Under the pieces are notes generated by a model that saw only the letters and a program-made list of their open reading frames with translations, did not search any database and was not told where the DNA came from. From contig NZ_SHKP01000004.1 in NCBI RefSeq assembly GCF_004217215.1, positions 154,819-218,818 of the forward strand: DNA of 64,000 nt, in the 5' to 3' direction. Both the position numbers and the translations under genes were made by a program. Origin of the DNA: Rivibacter subsaxonicus (GTDB taxonomy: Bacteria; Pseudomonadota; Gammaproteobacteria; Burkholderiales; Burkholderiaceae_C). Positions 40,748 to 50,098 of the stretch are shown in pieces. The first letter of the stretch is position 1, and each line of letters starts with the position of its first letter.

Positions 40748-41350
40748 ACGGGTCGTCCTGCCCATACGAGCGTCGTCGAGCCGTCGTCTGGACGAGCTTC
40801 GTTAGCTCTGTCTTGCGACCATGCGTGCTCTGTATTGACACTGTCGAACAGTCGCTCCCGGTCAAAATTCCCGAAAGCGCGGCTGCTCTGTCGTCCGGTC
40901 GACATGACGAATCCGAACCGACGCTTACACTGGCTCGATAAGTGCAATAGTCGGGGGAGATGCTCGCTTCAGACGAGCAGTCAAGCATGAGCGACCAGTT
41001 CTTTGACAAGCCGATTTTCAGATCGCCTTGTCGGTACCCACCCCAAACTGGGCTCTCAAGGACACCGGGCATCCAACTCAGCAGTTCATTGAGTCGCGTC
41101 GTCCGGCAGATTTCTTCGCGCGGATCCCAGCCCCGGCACGTCAGGCGCTGCGGCGCAGTCGGCCTTGTTGCTTAAACCGGCCGCGACAGCCTTCGAATGC
41201 TGCAGCCCAACGACCCGCATTGCCACGACGCGAGTCGTGGACCAGTGGCCGGCGATTTGCTGGCCGATCTGGAACAACTCCAACTCCATGGAGGGAACAC
41301 GTGACCGATGGATCACCGACAGAAGCGCTTAGGGGCAGGGACTGAACTTG
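40748..41350. other. Non-coding stretch before the DISARM-like operon
   Basis: About 600 bp after the tRNA. Several short frames exist on both strands but none looks like a protein. It contains more GTCCGG-type motifs (near 40790, 40895, 41100) and presumably the promoter of the methylase operon. A purine-rich AGGGA lies about 10 nt before the methylase start. Confidence 0.4.
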
Positions 41351-43096
41351 ATGGAGGCCCCATCAAAACTGTCAATCACTCGACGCATTCGAGACATCGG
41401 TACAGCGGCTGAGCGATGTGAATGCGATGCTTCGACCTTGGTAGGCACTGTCCTGCGCCTCTGGTGCAAGACGGCATTCCCTGCGCTGTCAAAGCCCGCA
41501 TTACCTTACTCGAAGGCGCTTGCCTTGCAGGCCGAGGTCACAAGCTTCGTGGCCATTCTTGGCCGGCTGACGCTTCTCGATGCGACGTACTGGCTGAGCT
41601 CGTCGTACGCCATGCTCGTCGACGATGACCATCGGAGGAGTCTCGCGATGTTCTTCACGCCGGCCTCGCTGACCGAGGGCCTGCTCGATGACCTTGCCGA
41701 GCAGGGCGTCGACTTCGGCAGCCAGTCCTTCATGGACCCGGCCTGCGGCGGCGCGGCTTTCCTGGCGCCCATCGCCTTGCGGATGCGAACGGCGCTGACG
41801 GCGCGGGGTTTCACGGCGCTGAAGGTGCTTAGGCACATCGAGAACCACCTCTACGGCTGCGACCTGGACAAGACGCTATGCGAGTTATCCAAGCACTTCC
41901 TGTGCATGGCCCTGCACGAGGAGATCCAGAAGACAGGCTACGTCCCGCGATTCAACGTCCGCGCGGCCAACTCCCTCACTAGTCTGGCCGCCTGCCTCGG
42001 TACCGTGGACGTCGTTGTCTGCAATCCGCCGTACCGCAAGATGACCGCTGGGGAGCTGGAGCCGTCGCGCGACACGTACGCGGACGTTATCGAGGCCCAG
42101 CCGAACCTTTACTGTCTCTTCATCGCTCTCTGCGTCCGCTTGCTTCGGGTGGGAGGACGAGCCGCACTGGTCACCCCGACCAGTTTTCTTTCCGGGCAGT
42201 ACTTCGGGCGGCTGCGCAAGTTCCTCATCCGCAATACAGACATCGAACACATCGGCATGGTCAGCGACCGTCAGGGTGTGTTCATCGACGTCGAACAAGA
42301 GACGGCGATGACGGTGCTGCGGCGCCGCGCCGAGGAGGACCGCACGCAGGTCCGGGCCAACGTCTCTGTAGTCTCGGGTACCGGTCAGTACACAAGCGTC
42401 GGTGAGTGCACCCTGCCCAACGCCGGCGCTGTGTGGCCCATCCCGCGCTCTGTCGAAGACGTGGCCCTCCTCAAGACGGCCACCCTCTCGCGGTTCCGGC
42501 TGTCCGACTATGGCTACCGCGTGCGCATCGGGGCATACGTCTGGAATCGCGACAAGCGGCCCAAGTTCGAGTCGCTCCAGGACGCCCGTAAGGTCAAGGC
42601 GTACACGGCGATGCCGCTCATGTGGTCGCGGGACATCGTCCCGGGCGGCATCGTCAGGCTGGAGGACACCTCTGCCTACGACGGTGAGCATCGCTTCGTC
42701 GACCTGGGCGACAAGGAGCACACGTCCGTGGTCACGTCGCCATGCGTGGTCTTGCAGCGAGTGACGTCCAACAACCAGCCGCGGCGCCTTGTGGCGGCCG
42801 CCGTGTCGCCGGGCGTCTTCGAGACGTATGGCGGGTTCATTGGCGAGAACCATGTCGTCATCATCGAAGCGGTCAGCGACAAGCCTGCGCTACCGCCCAC
42901 CAAGATGGCAAAGCTCCTGAGTGCGCACGCGGTCGACCGCTGCTTCCGATGCATCTCGGGCGCCACCAACGTCTCGGCGTTTGAGCTCAATCAGCTCGCG
43001 CTTCCCGACCCGCGGGCGCTTCGTGCGGCCATCGTCAATGGTGGGTCCATGGACGAAGCAGTGCGCCGGGCGTTCGGACTGGTTTCCGAGGGTTAA
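41351..43096 (+). CDS. N6-adenine DNA methyltransferase of the DISARM-like operon
   Basis: 581 residues from ATG 41351 (a TTG lies one codon earlier). Motif I is FMDPACGGAAF near residue 129 and motif IV is VVCNPPYRKM near 226, the NPPY of adenine-N6 methylases of the Eco57I/HsdM type. The C-terminal 250 residues (LSDYGYRVRIGAYVWNRDK and onward) look like a target-recognition domain. It should mark host DNA as self. In DISARM, class 1 uses an adenine methylase and class 2 a cytosine methylase; here an adenine enzyme stands next to a DrmE-like gene. 32 nt separate it from the next gene. Confidence 0.85.
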   Translation: MEAPSKLSITRRIRDIGTAAERCECDASTLVGTVLRLWCKTAFPALSKPALPYSKALALQAEVTSFVAILGRLTLLDATYWLSSSYAMLVDDDHRRSLAMFFTPASLTEGLLDDLAEQGVDFGSQSFMDPACGGAAFLAPIALRMRTALTARGFTALKVLRHIENHLYGCDLDKTLCELSKHFLCMALHEEIQKTGYVPRFNVRAANSLTSLAACLGTVDVVVCNPPYRKMTAGELEPSRDTYADVIEAQPNLYCLFIALCVRLLRVGGRAALVTPTSFLSGQYFGRLRKFLIRNTDIEHIGMVSDRQGVFIDVEQETAMTVLRRRAEEDRTQVRANVSVVSGTGQYTSVGECTLPNAGAVWPIPRSVEDVALLKTATLSRFRLSDYGYRVRIGAYVWNRDKRPKFESLQDARKVKAYTAMPLMWSRDIVPGGIVRLEDTSAYDGEHRFVDLGDKEHTSVVTSPCVVLQRVTSNNQPRRLVAAAVSPGVFETYGGFIGENHVVIIEAVSDKPALPPTKMAKLLSAHAVDRCFRCISGATNVSAFELNQLALPDPRALRAAIVNGGSMDEAVRRAFGLVSEG

Positions 43097-43128
43097 CTAA
43101 ACAAAGCAAACATAGGTCGGACTTTTTA

Positions 43129-45900
43129 ATGCCTCAGTTCAAATCACTGGCAGCGCGCCAGGCAGACCAAGCGAAGGCCCGCGAGAAGGAAGCCGAACGG
43201 GCTCGCAGGTACGCCACTAAGCCCGTGGGAGGGAAGCAGTCGTCGGCCAAGCCACGCGGAGTGCCGACACCCCCTCCCCAGCCGCCCGCGCCGGTGCGTC
43301 CACAGCGGCCGTGGGCGCAGATCCGCACCGGCAATGCCCACTTGACCTACCAATCACGGACAACCAACGAGGCAGCGGCTGCGCAGCCATGGACCAAAGA
43401 GCTCGTGAGCACGGTGCTCGCGGCCGCCGACCAGGGTGGTGTGACGCTGTGCCTGGTTTGGCCGGCGAAGGTCACGGCGCTGCCGTTGCTGCATGCGCTT
43501 GCCAACGTCGAGCGCGTTTTCGCCAGGGATCTCCGCGGCGTCCGCACCTTGCTCTATCCGGGCACGCATGCCTGCCGCGCGCCGCTGCACAGCGTGCTCG
43601 CCAACCGCGAGGCTTTGAGCGCTTTCTACCGGACCTTGTGGGTGCAGCAGCCGAGCGGCGCATTCGGGGCGGAGTCGTGCACTTCATCGCCGGCGTTCCT
43701 CGGCGCCTTATGGGCGCTGAACGACCTTACACAGCACACGCCCGCGGCTCCAAACCCCTCTCTCGCAGAGCTCGTTCCGACGTTTGTCTTTGACCCCGCC
43801 AAGCGAGCCTGGGTTACGACGACCTCCAACCCCCTGGAACGCACCCTCGCAAAGGTCGGACGCCTGGCGCTTCGCCGCGACCTCCGTCAGAGGGTCAGCC
43901 TCGAGTGGGACATCCCCGACAAGGCACCAGGCGCCCTTATGGTGATGCACCACACGGCGAAGAAGGAGTCGTGGCGGACAGCCTTGGCTGCCCAGACCTT
44001 GAAGGGCCAGGGTCGTCCGGAAGTCTTGCTGCTGGACGCAACGGACGCCGCGAGGCGCACGAACTTCGCCGCGGTCCAGCGAATCCCCGACTTCTTGATG
44101 TTTACACGAGAGCACGGCTTGTCCGACACGGGTGCAGTCATCGTGACGGACGACCCGAAGACCTTCTTCATCTTGCGGTCGCAGATTCGCGATTCCGTGA
44201 GCACGATCTCAACGAGGGTCTGGGCCGCCGAATCCGAGGAGGTGCTGCTCTCGGCACACCCGGTAGCTCCCGATTGGCAGCCCGCTCAGCGCAGCAACTC
44301 GAACTTCAGCGTGAGCATCGTCGACCGGGACGCGTCCCAGCTTGCGCTGGCGTTCCAACGTCTGACGTCGGCGGCCGGCAACGAGGAGAGCCCGGTCTAC
44401 CAGGCACTGCTCGAGGCCTGCATGTACATCCTGCGGCTGTCCAACATGCCGGCGGGATACACCGACCTCACAGCGACGTCGGCAGAGGCCGGCGAAGGCG
44501 ACTACAGCAGCCAGCAGAACGCCTGGACACCTGTAAAGCTCAAACTCGCCGCAGCGCTCGACTCGGGCTCGTTGAACCCGGTGCGCGACTCCGTTGAACG
44601 AGCAATCGCGCGAGCCGAGAAGCTTCTCGACGACTGGAACGATGCCACGCCAATGGCATCTCGCATGCTGGCCGAAGTTCGCAAGCACGCAGTTGCCGGC
44701 CGACAAGGCATCTCGCTGGTACTGCCGAGCAACCGGTACGTGCTGCTGGCGCATCGGTTTCTGCAGCGGAAGCTGGGGGCGGATTGGGTCGCCGCCGAAG
44801 CGCGTATCGAGTGGCACACGCTCTCCGCCGTGGGCAAGACGCTCTCTGGCGACCGAAAAGGCAAGCACTTCACCTTTGTCGGCATCAATCCAGACGCGCT
44901 TCGCATACTGGTGACGCATCCGGAAGTGCCGCACGGAACCGCCGTGCTGGTGGCCTATCGGCAGGCCGAATCCACGCTCACTACGCTCACCAGCATGAAG
45001 GACTTGGACGCGTTCAAGGCCTACCGCGGGCGCATCGGTCTGCTGGCCCAGGAGCTGGAGCGGCGCCTTGCGGAGGTGCCGAACCCGCTGGTCATCAGCA
45101 AGCTCCGTGAGATGCCCCTCACGTTCAAGTTTGACGGCAACGGCCACAACGGCCAGATCGGCGAGCAGGCGTACTACAAGTTTGAGCTGGAAGGTGGCGG
45201 CCGGGCATATGCCTCTGGCTGGGTGTATCGCCACGTGCCCGACGAAGATCCTCCGTTCCGCCGTGCGGCCGCAAGCGCTATCCAGCCTGGCGACTTCGTC
45301 TTCGACATGAGCGACGAGCTGCGCGCCAAGCTGGAGTCGTCATTACAGCTGAACAGTGAAGGGGTCAGCTCCGTGGTGGACCCGGTGCGCATGCTGCTCA
45401 AGCTGTACCACGACGATGTTCAAAGGCGCTGCGCGTTGATGTTCAAGTCCACGAAGCGGTCGGCGCTGGCGCGAGAGATTCACGCGCGGATGGTCGAGCT
45501 GGACCCGAAGGCCGCGGACTGCCGGCCGGGCCGGGTGTACTACTGGTTGGCCCTGCAGGCAAAGGACGACACGCGGCCCCACGCTTCCAAGGACTCCAAG
45601 TACTTCAATGTCTTCTGCAAGGCCTTGGGCATCAGCGACGAGGCGGCTGAGCAGCACTGGGGCTTCGTGCGCAATGCGCGGCGACTGAACCAGTACCTGG
45701 GGCGGGAGCTGGTCGCCCGATACGCCGAAATTCTGTTCCAGCCCGAGAGCGCCGCGATATACCGCAAGGTGCCCGAAGAGGTAATCCGGCAACTGCAGCA
45801 GGAGGCGTTGCACTGCGTCTATCGAGTCGAACGAGTGGTGCCGCCCCCGGCGCGTGTGACCACAACCAAGAAGGGAGAGACAAGTGCCCATCCTCAGTAG
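43129..45900 (+). CDS. Large DISARM-associated protein, DrmE-like
   Basis: 923 residues. It starts with a charged coiled-coil (ADQAKAREKEAERARR) and a Pro-rich linker (PTPPPQPPAPVRPQ). Later parts look like a degenerate nucleotide-binding or helicase-like fold: VTLCLVWPAKVTALPLLHAL, RPEVLLLDATDAARRTNF, GAVIVTDDPKTFFILRSQI, ISLVLPSNRYVLLAHRFL, plus IQPGDFVFDMSDELR near the end. No intact Walker A is seen. The position just before drmA and the general character suggest DrmE of class 2 DISARM; the assignment is by context and is tentative. It overlaps drmA by 17 nt. Confidence 0.5.
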   Translation: MPQFKSLAARQADQAKAREKEAERARRYATKPVGGKQSSAKPRGVPTPPPQPPAPVRPQRPWAQIRTGNAHLTYQSRTTNEAAAAQPWTKELVSTVLAAADQGGVTLCLVWPAKVTALPLLHALANVERVFARDLRGVRTLLYPGTHACRAPLHSVLANREALSAFYRTLWVQQPSGAFGAESCTSSPAFLGALWALNDLTQHTPAAPNPSLAELVPTFVFDPAKRAWVTTTSNPLERTLAKVGRLALRRDLRQRVSLEWDIPDKAPGALMVMHHTAKKESWRTALAAQTLKGQGRPEVLLLDATDAARRTNFAAVQRIPDFLMFTREHGLSDTGAVIVTDDPKTFFILRSQIRDSVSTISTRVWAAESEEVLLSAHPVAPDWQPAQRSNSNFSVSIVDRDASQLALAFQRLTSAAGNEESPVYQALLEACMYILRLSNMPAGYTDLTATSAEAGEGDYSSQQNAWTPVKLKLAAALDSGSLNPVRDSVERAIARAEKLLDDWNDATPMASRMLAEVRKHAVAGRQGISLVLPSNRYVLLAHRFLQRKLGADWVAAEARIEWHTLSAVGKTLSGDRKGKHFTFVGINPDALRILVTHPEVPHGTAVLVAYRQAESTLTTLTSMKDLDAFKAYRGRIGLLAQELERRLAEVPNPLVISKLREMPLTFKFDGNGHNGQIGEQAYYKFELEGGGRAYASGWVYRHVPDEDPPFRRAAASAIQPGDFVFDMSDELRAKLESSLQLNSEGVSSVVDPVRMLLKLYHDDVQRRCALMFKSTKRSALAREIHARMVELDPKAADCRPGRVYYWLALQAKDDTRPHASKDSKYFNVFCKALGISDEAAEQHWGFVRNARRLNQYLGRELVARYAEILFQPESAAIYRKVPEEVIRQLQQEALHCVYRVERVVPPPARVTTTKKGETSAHPQ

Positions 45901-48900
45901 GAATCCCCGCGACATCCATCCGGCCTACAAAGAGGCCGTTGTCGACAGCTTGATCAACGGACTGTCGGCACGGCTCGCCGGCCGAGGTGACTTCTACAAG
46001 GTCATCTACGGGGCTAAGCCGAGCTCAGCGTTGATGTCGGAGTTCATCGTACCGATGCCGCCCGAGGAGCGCGGCGGCGACGAGGAGGCGGACCCCATCC
46101 GCATCAGTGCACATGGCATGGACTTCCAGGTTCGCTCGGCTGCCACAGGCACCAAGCTGGGCGTGTCGTTGACCGGCGCCGTGTACGTCCGCATTCTGCC
46201 GACCGAGGACGATGTGAAGCCTGGGGGACGGCTGGAAGCCACGTTCCCCTTGACGCGAGAGGCTCGCGCCGACATCCGTGGCAAGGTCAAGGATGCGCTA
46301 GGCAAGCTCGTCACTGAGCTGCCAGGCGGCAAGACGCACCCGGAGTGGGCCGCGAAGAGCTATGACGCCCGCAAGGCAGTGTACGAGTCGATAGGCCTGC
46401 CGTTCGACAACCGTCTGGACCGTGCGCCGGTGGAGGGAGATGCGGAGACCGATGGCGCCGAAAGTGGCAGCGACGAAGGCGGCGAGGAAGGTGAGTCCCG
46501 CCCGGTCCAGGAGGTTGCCGTCGGCCTGACCACCCCTGACAGCTTGGCTGAAGACATTCCTCCCCCGCCGAAGTGGCTCCGGCTCGAGCTCACCATGCCC
46601 TCCTTCGAGTTCACGCCGACCACAGCCGGCGCTGACGCAAACAAGGCAACTGATGCGCTGAACGAGGTCATCGCCAAGCAGCTCGCGGACTGGGCGGCTA
46701 GCTCCGACCCAGCAACAGGCGGAAAGATGTGGGGGTACCGGCGAACGCGAGTCCGGCCATCCGATGTGCGGGACTGGAAGCGCTATCTGGAACGGGTACG
46801 CGCCTCGAGCCTCGCAATCATCGTGCCCCAGATTGAGTTGCGTTGGGTCGTTCAGGCGGTGCCGGACCCGGTCGACGAGACCCGTATGACTGTCCACGTG
46901 GCGCTCGAAAACTGGACAGCTCCGCTCACGAAGACCAACTTCAAGGAGCTGGAGCCATCGCTCTTCCAGGTCTCGGTGACCACGGCGGTGCCGGCGGCTG
47001 ATCACCAGTTCCTGCGCCTAGACCGCGTCAAGCCGTCCTATCGGTACAACGAGTACCTCAGATACCCGGCGCTGGGGTTCAACGGTGGCATCACCCTGAC
47101 TGTCGATGGCGCACTGCACCGTCTGTCCACGACTTGGGCGCCGCGCTACGTGCTGCCCCGCATCATCCCGACCGATGGTGCCGTGGTAAGCAACATCGAA
47201 AAGCTGTCGCAACCCGACTGCCTGGCCGGCCTAGAGCCGCTCGTCACCGCCTACGAGGCATGGCTGACCAAGGTCGAGCGGCGTCCGGTGGACCTGGGCC
47301 TCGACGGACCGAATGCGGCAGTGCAGCGGGCGGCCGAGAAGGAGAAGCTGTACCTGGACCTCGCGGCGTGGCGCCGTGAGCTGGGTGCCATCCGCTGCGG
47401 TCTTGACATCCTGGAGAAGTCCCGCGCGAATTGGAGCGGACCTGGTGTGCAAAAGTCGCCGCTAGGTATGCCGTTCGAAGCCTGGGTGTCGATGAACGCC
47501 GCTATGGCCAAGGTGGGCAAGTCAAAGGGCTATGAAGAGTGGCGACTGTTCCAGCTTGCCTTCATCCTGGCGTCCATTCCGGCTTTCGCGACGCGCATTC
47601 CGGAGTTCCACAGCTACTACACGCCCGAGGTCGCCAAGCACGCCAACGCCGTGACGCTGCTGTACTTCTCGACCGGCGGCGGCAAGTCCGAGGCGTTCCT
47701 GGGCCTGCTGGCATTCGTGCTCTTCCTCGACCGTCTGCGGGGAAAGCACCGAGGCGTGTCGGCCCTGATGCGCTACCCGTTGCGCCTGCTCACCCTGCAG
47801 CAAGCGCGCCGTACCTTCGCGACGATGGGCGCTGCCGAGGAGGTCCGACACACGCGCGGGCATACCGGCGAGCCGTTCTCGCTCGGGTTCTGGGTTGGAG
47901 GCAGCAACACGCCAAACTGGCATTCCGAGGACGGCTACACCGAAGTGCCCGGCGACGATGAAGTCGCCCCGAGTGCGGAGGCCAAGCACAAGGATGTCCA
48001 GCCCTACAAGAGCGCGCGCGAGCGCTGGCTGAAGCTGTCCTCGTGCCCGTTCTGTGGCAACAAGGACGGCAGCCTCTTGGCGCTGCGCCGTCAATCAGGC
48101 ACGGGTGCCAACGGGATGGGGCACTACTGCACGGCCCCGAAGGACAAGTGCTCCTGGAACGCCCGGTTCGCCAAGCCCACGCCGCTGCCCTTCTACATAG
48201 TCGATGAGGACATCTACGACCTAGCTCCGTCCGTCCTCCTGGGCACGGTCGACAAGCTCGCCGCCATTGGTCAGTCGCAGGGCACCATCCGCAAGTTCTT
48301 CGGAATGTTTGGGTTTGCGCCGCTAGTCGAGACCGGCAGCGAGCGCCTGTACGTACCGATGAAGCCCAAGGACTGGGATGGTCACCCGGGCGCTGGCACA
48401 CGCGCGCTGTTCCCCGCGTTCGCTTCAGGCGAAAAGAGGTTCTTCGACCCGTTTCCGGCCCTGCTGATCCAGGACGAGGCCCACTTGCTGGACGAGTCCC
48501 TGGGGACGTTCTCGGGTCTGTTCGAATCTGCACTGGAAGCGGCGCTCGACCAACTCTCGCCGCTGTTGAAGGGCCATCTCTCGTACGAGCCCGAGTCGAC
48601 GGTCCGTCGAAAAATCAAGGTCATTGCCGCGTCGGCCACGGTCAGCGAGCCGCAGCGGCAGATGCGCAACCTCTACCAGCGCGACAACACGGTCCAGTTC
48701 CCGTATCCGGGGCCCACGCTCTATGACTCGTTCTACGCAACGCCCCTCCAGCCCGACGCTACGTCTGACGACATCGAGCGCGCGGCCATTCCTGCGGGTG
48801 ACGTGGAGCTGCGCAGCCACTGGGCGCGCGTCTACGCCTCGGTCCTGACCAACGGACACCGCCATACCGTGGCCATGGCCTCAGTTCTGGGCCACTACCA

Positions 48901-50086
48901 CGCGATGCTCACCGGCCTGTACGAGCGCCTGCGCAGCGAGGACCCGACCAAGGAAGAGGCCGCCCGCAACGAACTGATTCGGTGGGTGTCTCCTGGGCCG
49001 CTGCGGGCTCAGTTCGTCCGGCTCCTGGCGAGCGCGGATGCCGCGACATTGCTGACGCTGGTGGACCTGCACCGCATCGCCCTGACCTACGTAACGAACA
49101 AGAAAGGTGGCGACCAGGTCATCGATACCGAAAAGGTTCAGTTCGAGAAGCTTCACCAGGCCGAGGGTTACGCTGACCAGGCCCTGAGCTCGGAACTCAT
49201 CTCGGGAGCGGTATCCGCCGCTGACATCCAGGACATTGTCCGGCGGGCCGAGACCCGCGTTGGGGTCAACAAGCCCTTCCCGGAACTGAACGACACCCTC
49301 AGGTCGGTCATTGCCACCTCCGCCATCTCGCACGGCGTCGACGTGGAGGAGTTCAACGCGATGTTCTTCGCGGGCATCCCGTCGGACATCGCGGAGTACA
49401 TCCAGGCCTCGTCACGGGTGGGCCGAACGCACGTCGGCTTCTCGCTGCTGGTGCCCGTGCCGCAGCGGTATCGCGACCGGTTTGTGCTCGAGATTCACGA
49501 CATCTTCCACCGATTCCTGGAGCGAATGATTCTGCCGGCGGCCGTGGACCGCTGGGCGGAGAAGGCGCTGGTGCGGGTGATGCCGAGCTTCTTCCAGGAG
49601 TATGTGTGCGGCATGAACGCCATCGAGCGCCTGTGCGCGGCGGATGACGACAAGAAGCGCAACAGCCCCACCTTTGCCATGGCGCCCGACGTGCGCGACT
49701 TCCTGGCCGTTCCAGCCCACATGAAGGCCACTGAGGCGTTCATGGAGAAGGCGCTCGGGCTCTCTTTCTCGCCGTCGCCTGAAGGGAAGAACTACTACCG
49801 CTCGCTGCTCAAGAGCCAGCTCACCCACTACCAGCAGGACCTGGGTGTCGACCGCCTGGTGAACAGCACTCGCCTGGTTCAGTTTTTTGCTGCGCGCAAC
49901 AGCCTCCTGCGGCCAATGACATCGCTGCGCGACGTAGACCAGCCTGGCCTTATCTACGAGTCGGGTGCCGATGCGTCGTACAAGCGCGTGGGAGACGGAA
50001 TGACAGCGCGGGCGATGACCTTCATTCGGCGAGGCTCCGGCGCCGACATCGATTCGACCGATAGCGCGACAGAAGCGCGGAGCTGA
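45884..50086 (+). CDS. drmA: DISARM helicase DrmA
   Basis: 1,400 residues from GTG 45884, with AAGGGAGAG upstream. An acidic insert lies near 190-215. Helicase motifs: YFSTGGGKSEAFLGLL (Walker A, about 595), ALMRYPLRLLTLQQ (Ia), LIQDEAHLLDE (DEAH box, about 862), VIAASATVSEPQ (III, about 915), ISHGVDVEEFN and QASSRVGRT (V/VI, about 1176). Four cysteines lie between 720 and 780 (CPFCGNKDG, HYCTAPKDKC), perhaps a zinc module. This is the SF2 helicase core of DISARM, which restricts incoming phage DNA. Next gene starts 12 nt later. Confidence 0.85.
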   Translation: MPILSRNPRDIHPAYKEAVVDSLINGLSARLAGRGDFYKVIYGAKPSSALMSEFIVPMPPEERGGDEEADPIRISAHGMDFQVRSAATGTKLGVSLTGAVYVRILPTEDDVKPGGRLEATFPLTREARADIRGKVKDALGKLVTELPGGKTHPEWAAKSYDARKAVYESIGLPFDNRLDRAPVEGDAETDGAESGSDEGGEEGESRPVQEVAVGLTTPDSLAEDIPPPPKWLRLELTMPSFEFTPTTAGADANKATDALNEVIAKQLADWAASSDPATGGKMWGYRRTRVRPSDVRDWKRYLERVRASSLAIIVPQIELRWVVQAVPDPVDETRMTVHVALENWTAPLTKTNFKELEPSLFQVSVTTAVPAADHQFLRLDRVKPSYRYNEYLRYPALGFNGGITLTVDGALHRLSTTWAPRYVLPRIIPTDGAVVSNIEKLSQPDCLAGLEPLVTAYEAWLTKVERRPVDLGLDGPNAAVQRAAEKEKLYLDLAAWRRELGAIRCGLDILEKSRANWSGPGVQKSPLGMPFEAWVSMNAAMAKVGKSKGYEEWRLFQLAFILASIPAFATRIPEFHSYYTPEVAKHANAVTLLYFSTGGGKSEAFLGLLAFVLFLDRLRGKHRGVSALMRYPLRLLTLQQARRTFATMGAAEEVRHTRGHTGEPFSLGFWVGGSNTPNWHSEDGYTEVPGDDEVAPSAEAKHKDVQPYKSARERWLKLSSCPFCGNKDGSLLALRRQSGTGANGMGHYCTAPKDKCSWNARFAKPTPLPFYIVDEDIYDLAPSVLLGTVDKLAAIGQSQGTIRKFFGMFGFAPLVETGSERLYVPMKPKDWDGHPGAGTRALFPAFASGEKRFFDPFPALLIQDEAHLLDESLGTFSGLFESALEAALDQLSPLLKGHLSYEPESTVRRKIKVIAASATVSEPQRQMRNLYQRDNTVQFPYPGPTLYDSFYATPLQPDATSDDIERAAIPAGDVELRSHWARVYASVLTNGHRHTVAMASVLGHYHAMLTGLYERLRSEDPTKEEAARNELIRWVSPGPLRAQFVRLLASADAATLLTLVDLHRIALTYVTNKKGGDQVIDTEKVQFEKLHQAEGYADQALSSELISGAVSAADIQDIVRRAETRVGVNKPFPELNDTLRSVIATSAISHGVDVEEFNAMFFAGIPSDIAEYIQASSRVGRTHVGFSLLVPVPQRYRDRFVLEIHDIFHRFLERMILPAAVDRWAEKALVRVMPSFFQEYVCGMNAIERLCAADDDKKRNSPTFAMAPDVRDFLAVPAHMKATEAFMEKALGLSFSPSPEGKNYYRSLLKSQLTHYQQDLGVDRLVNSTRLVQFFAARNSLLRPMTSLRDVDQPGLIYESGADASYKRVGDGMTARAMTFIRRGSGADIDSTDSATEARS

Positions 50087-50098
50087 GGGAGAAACGAG

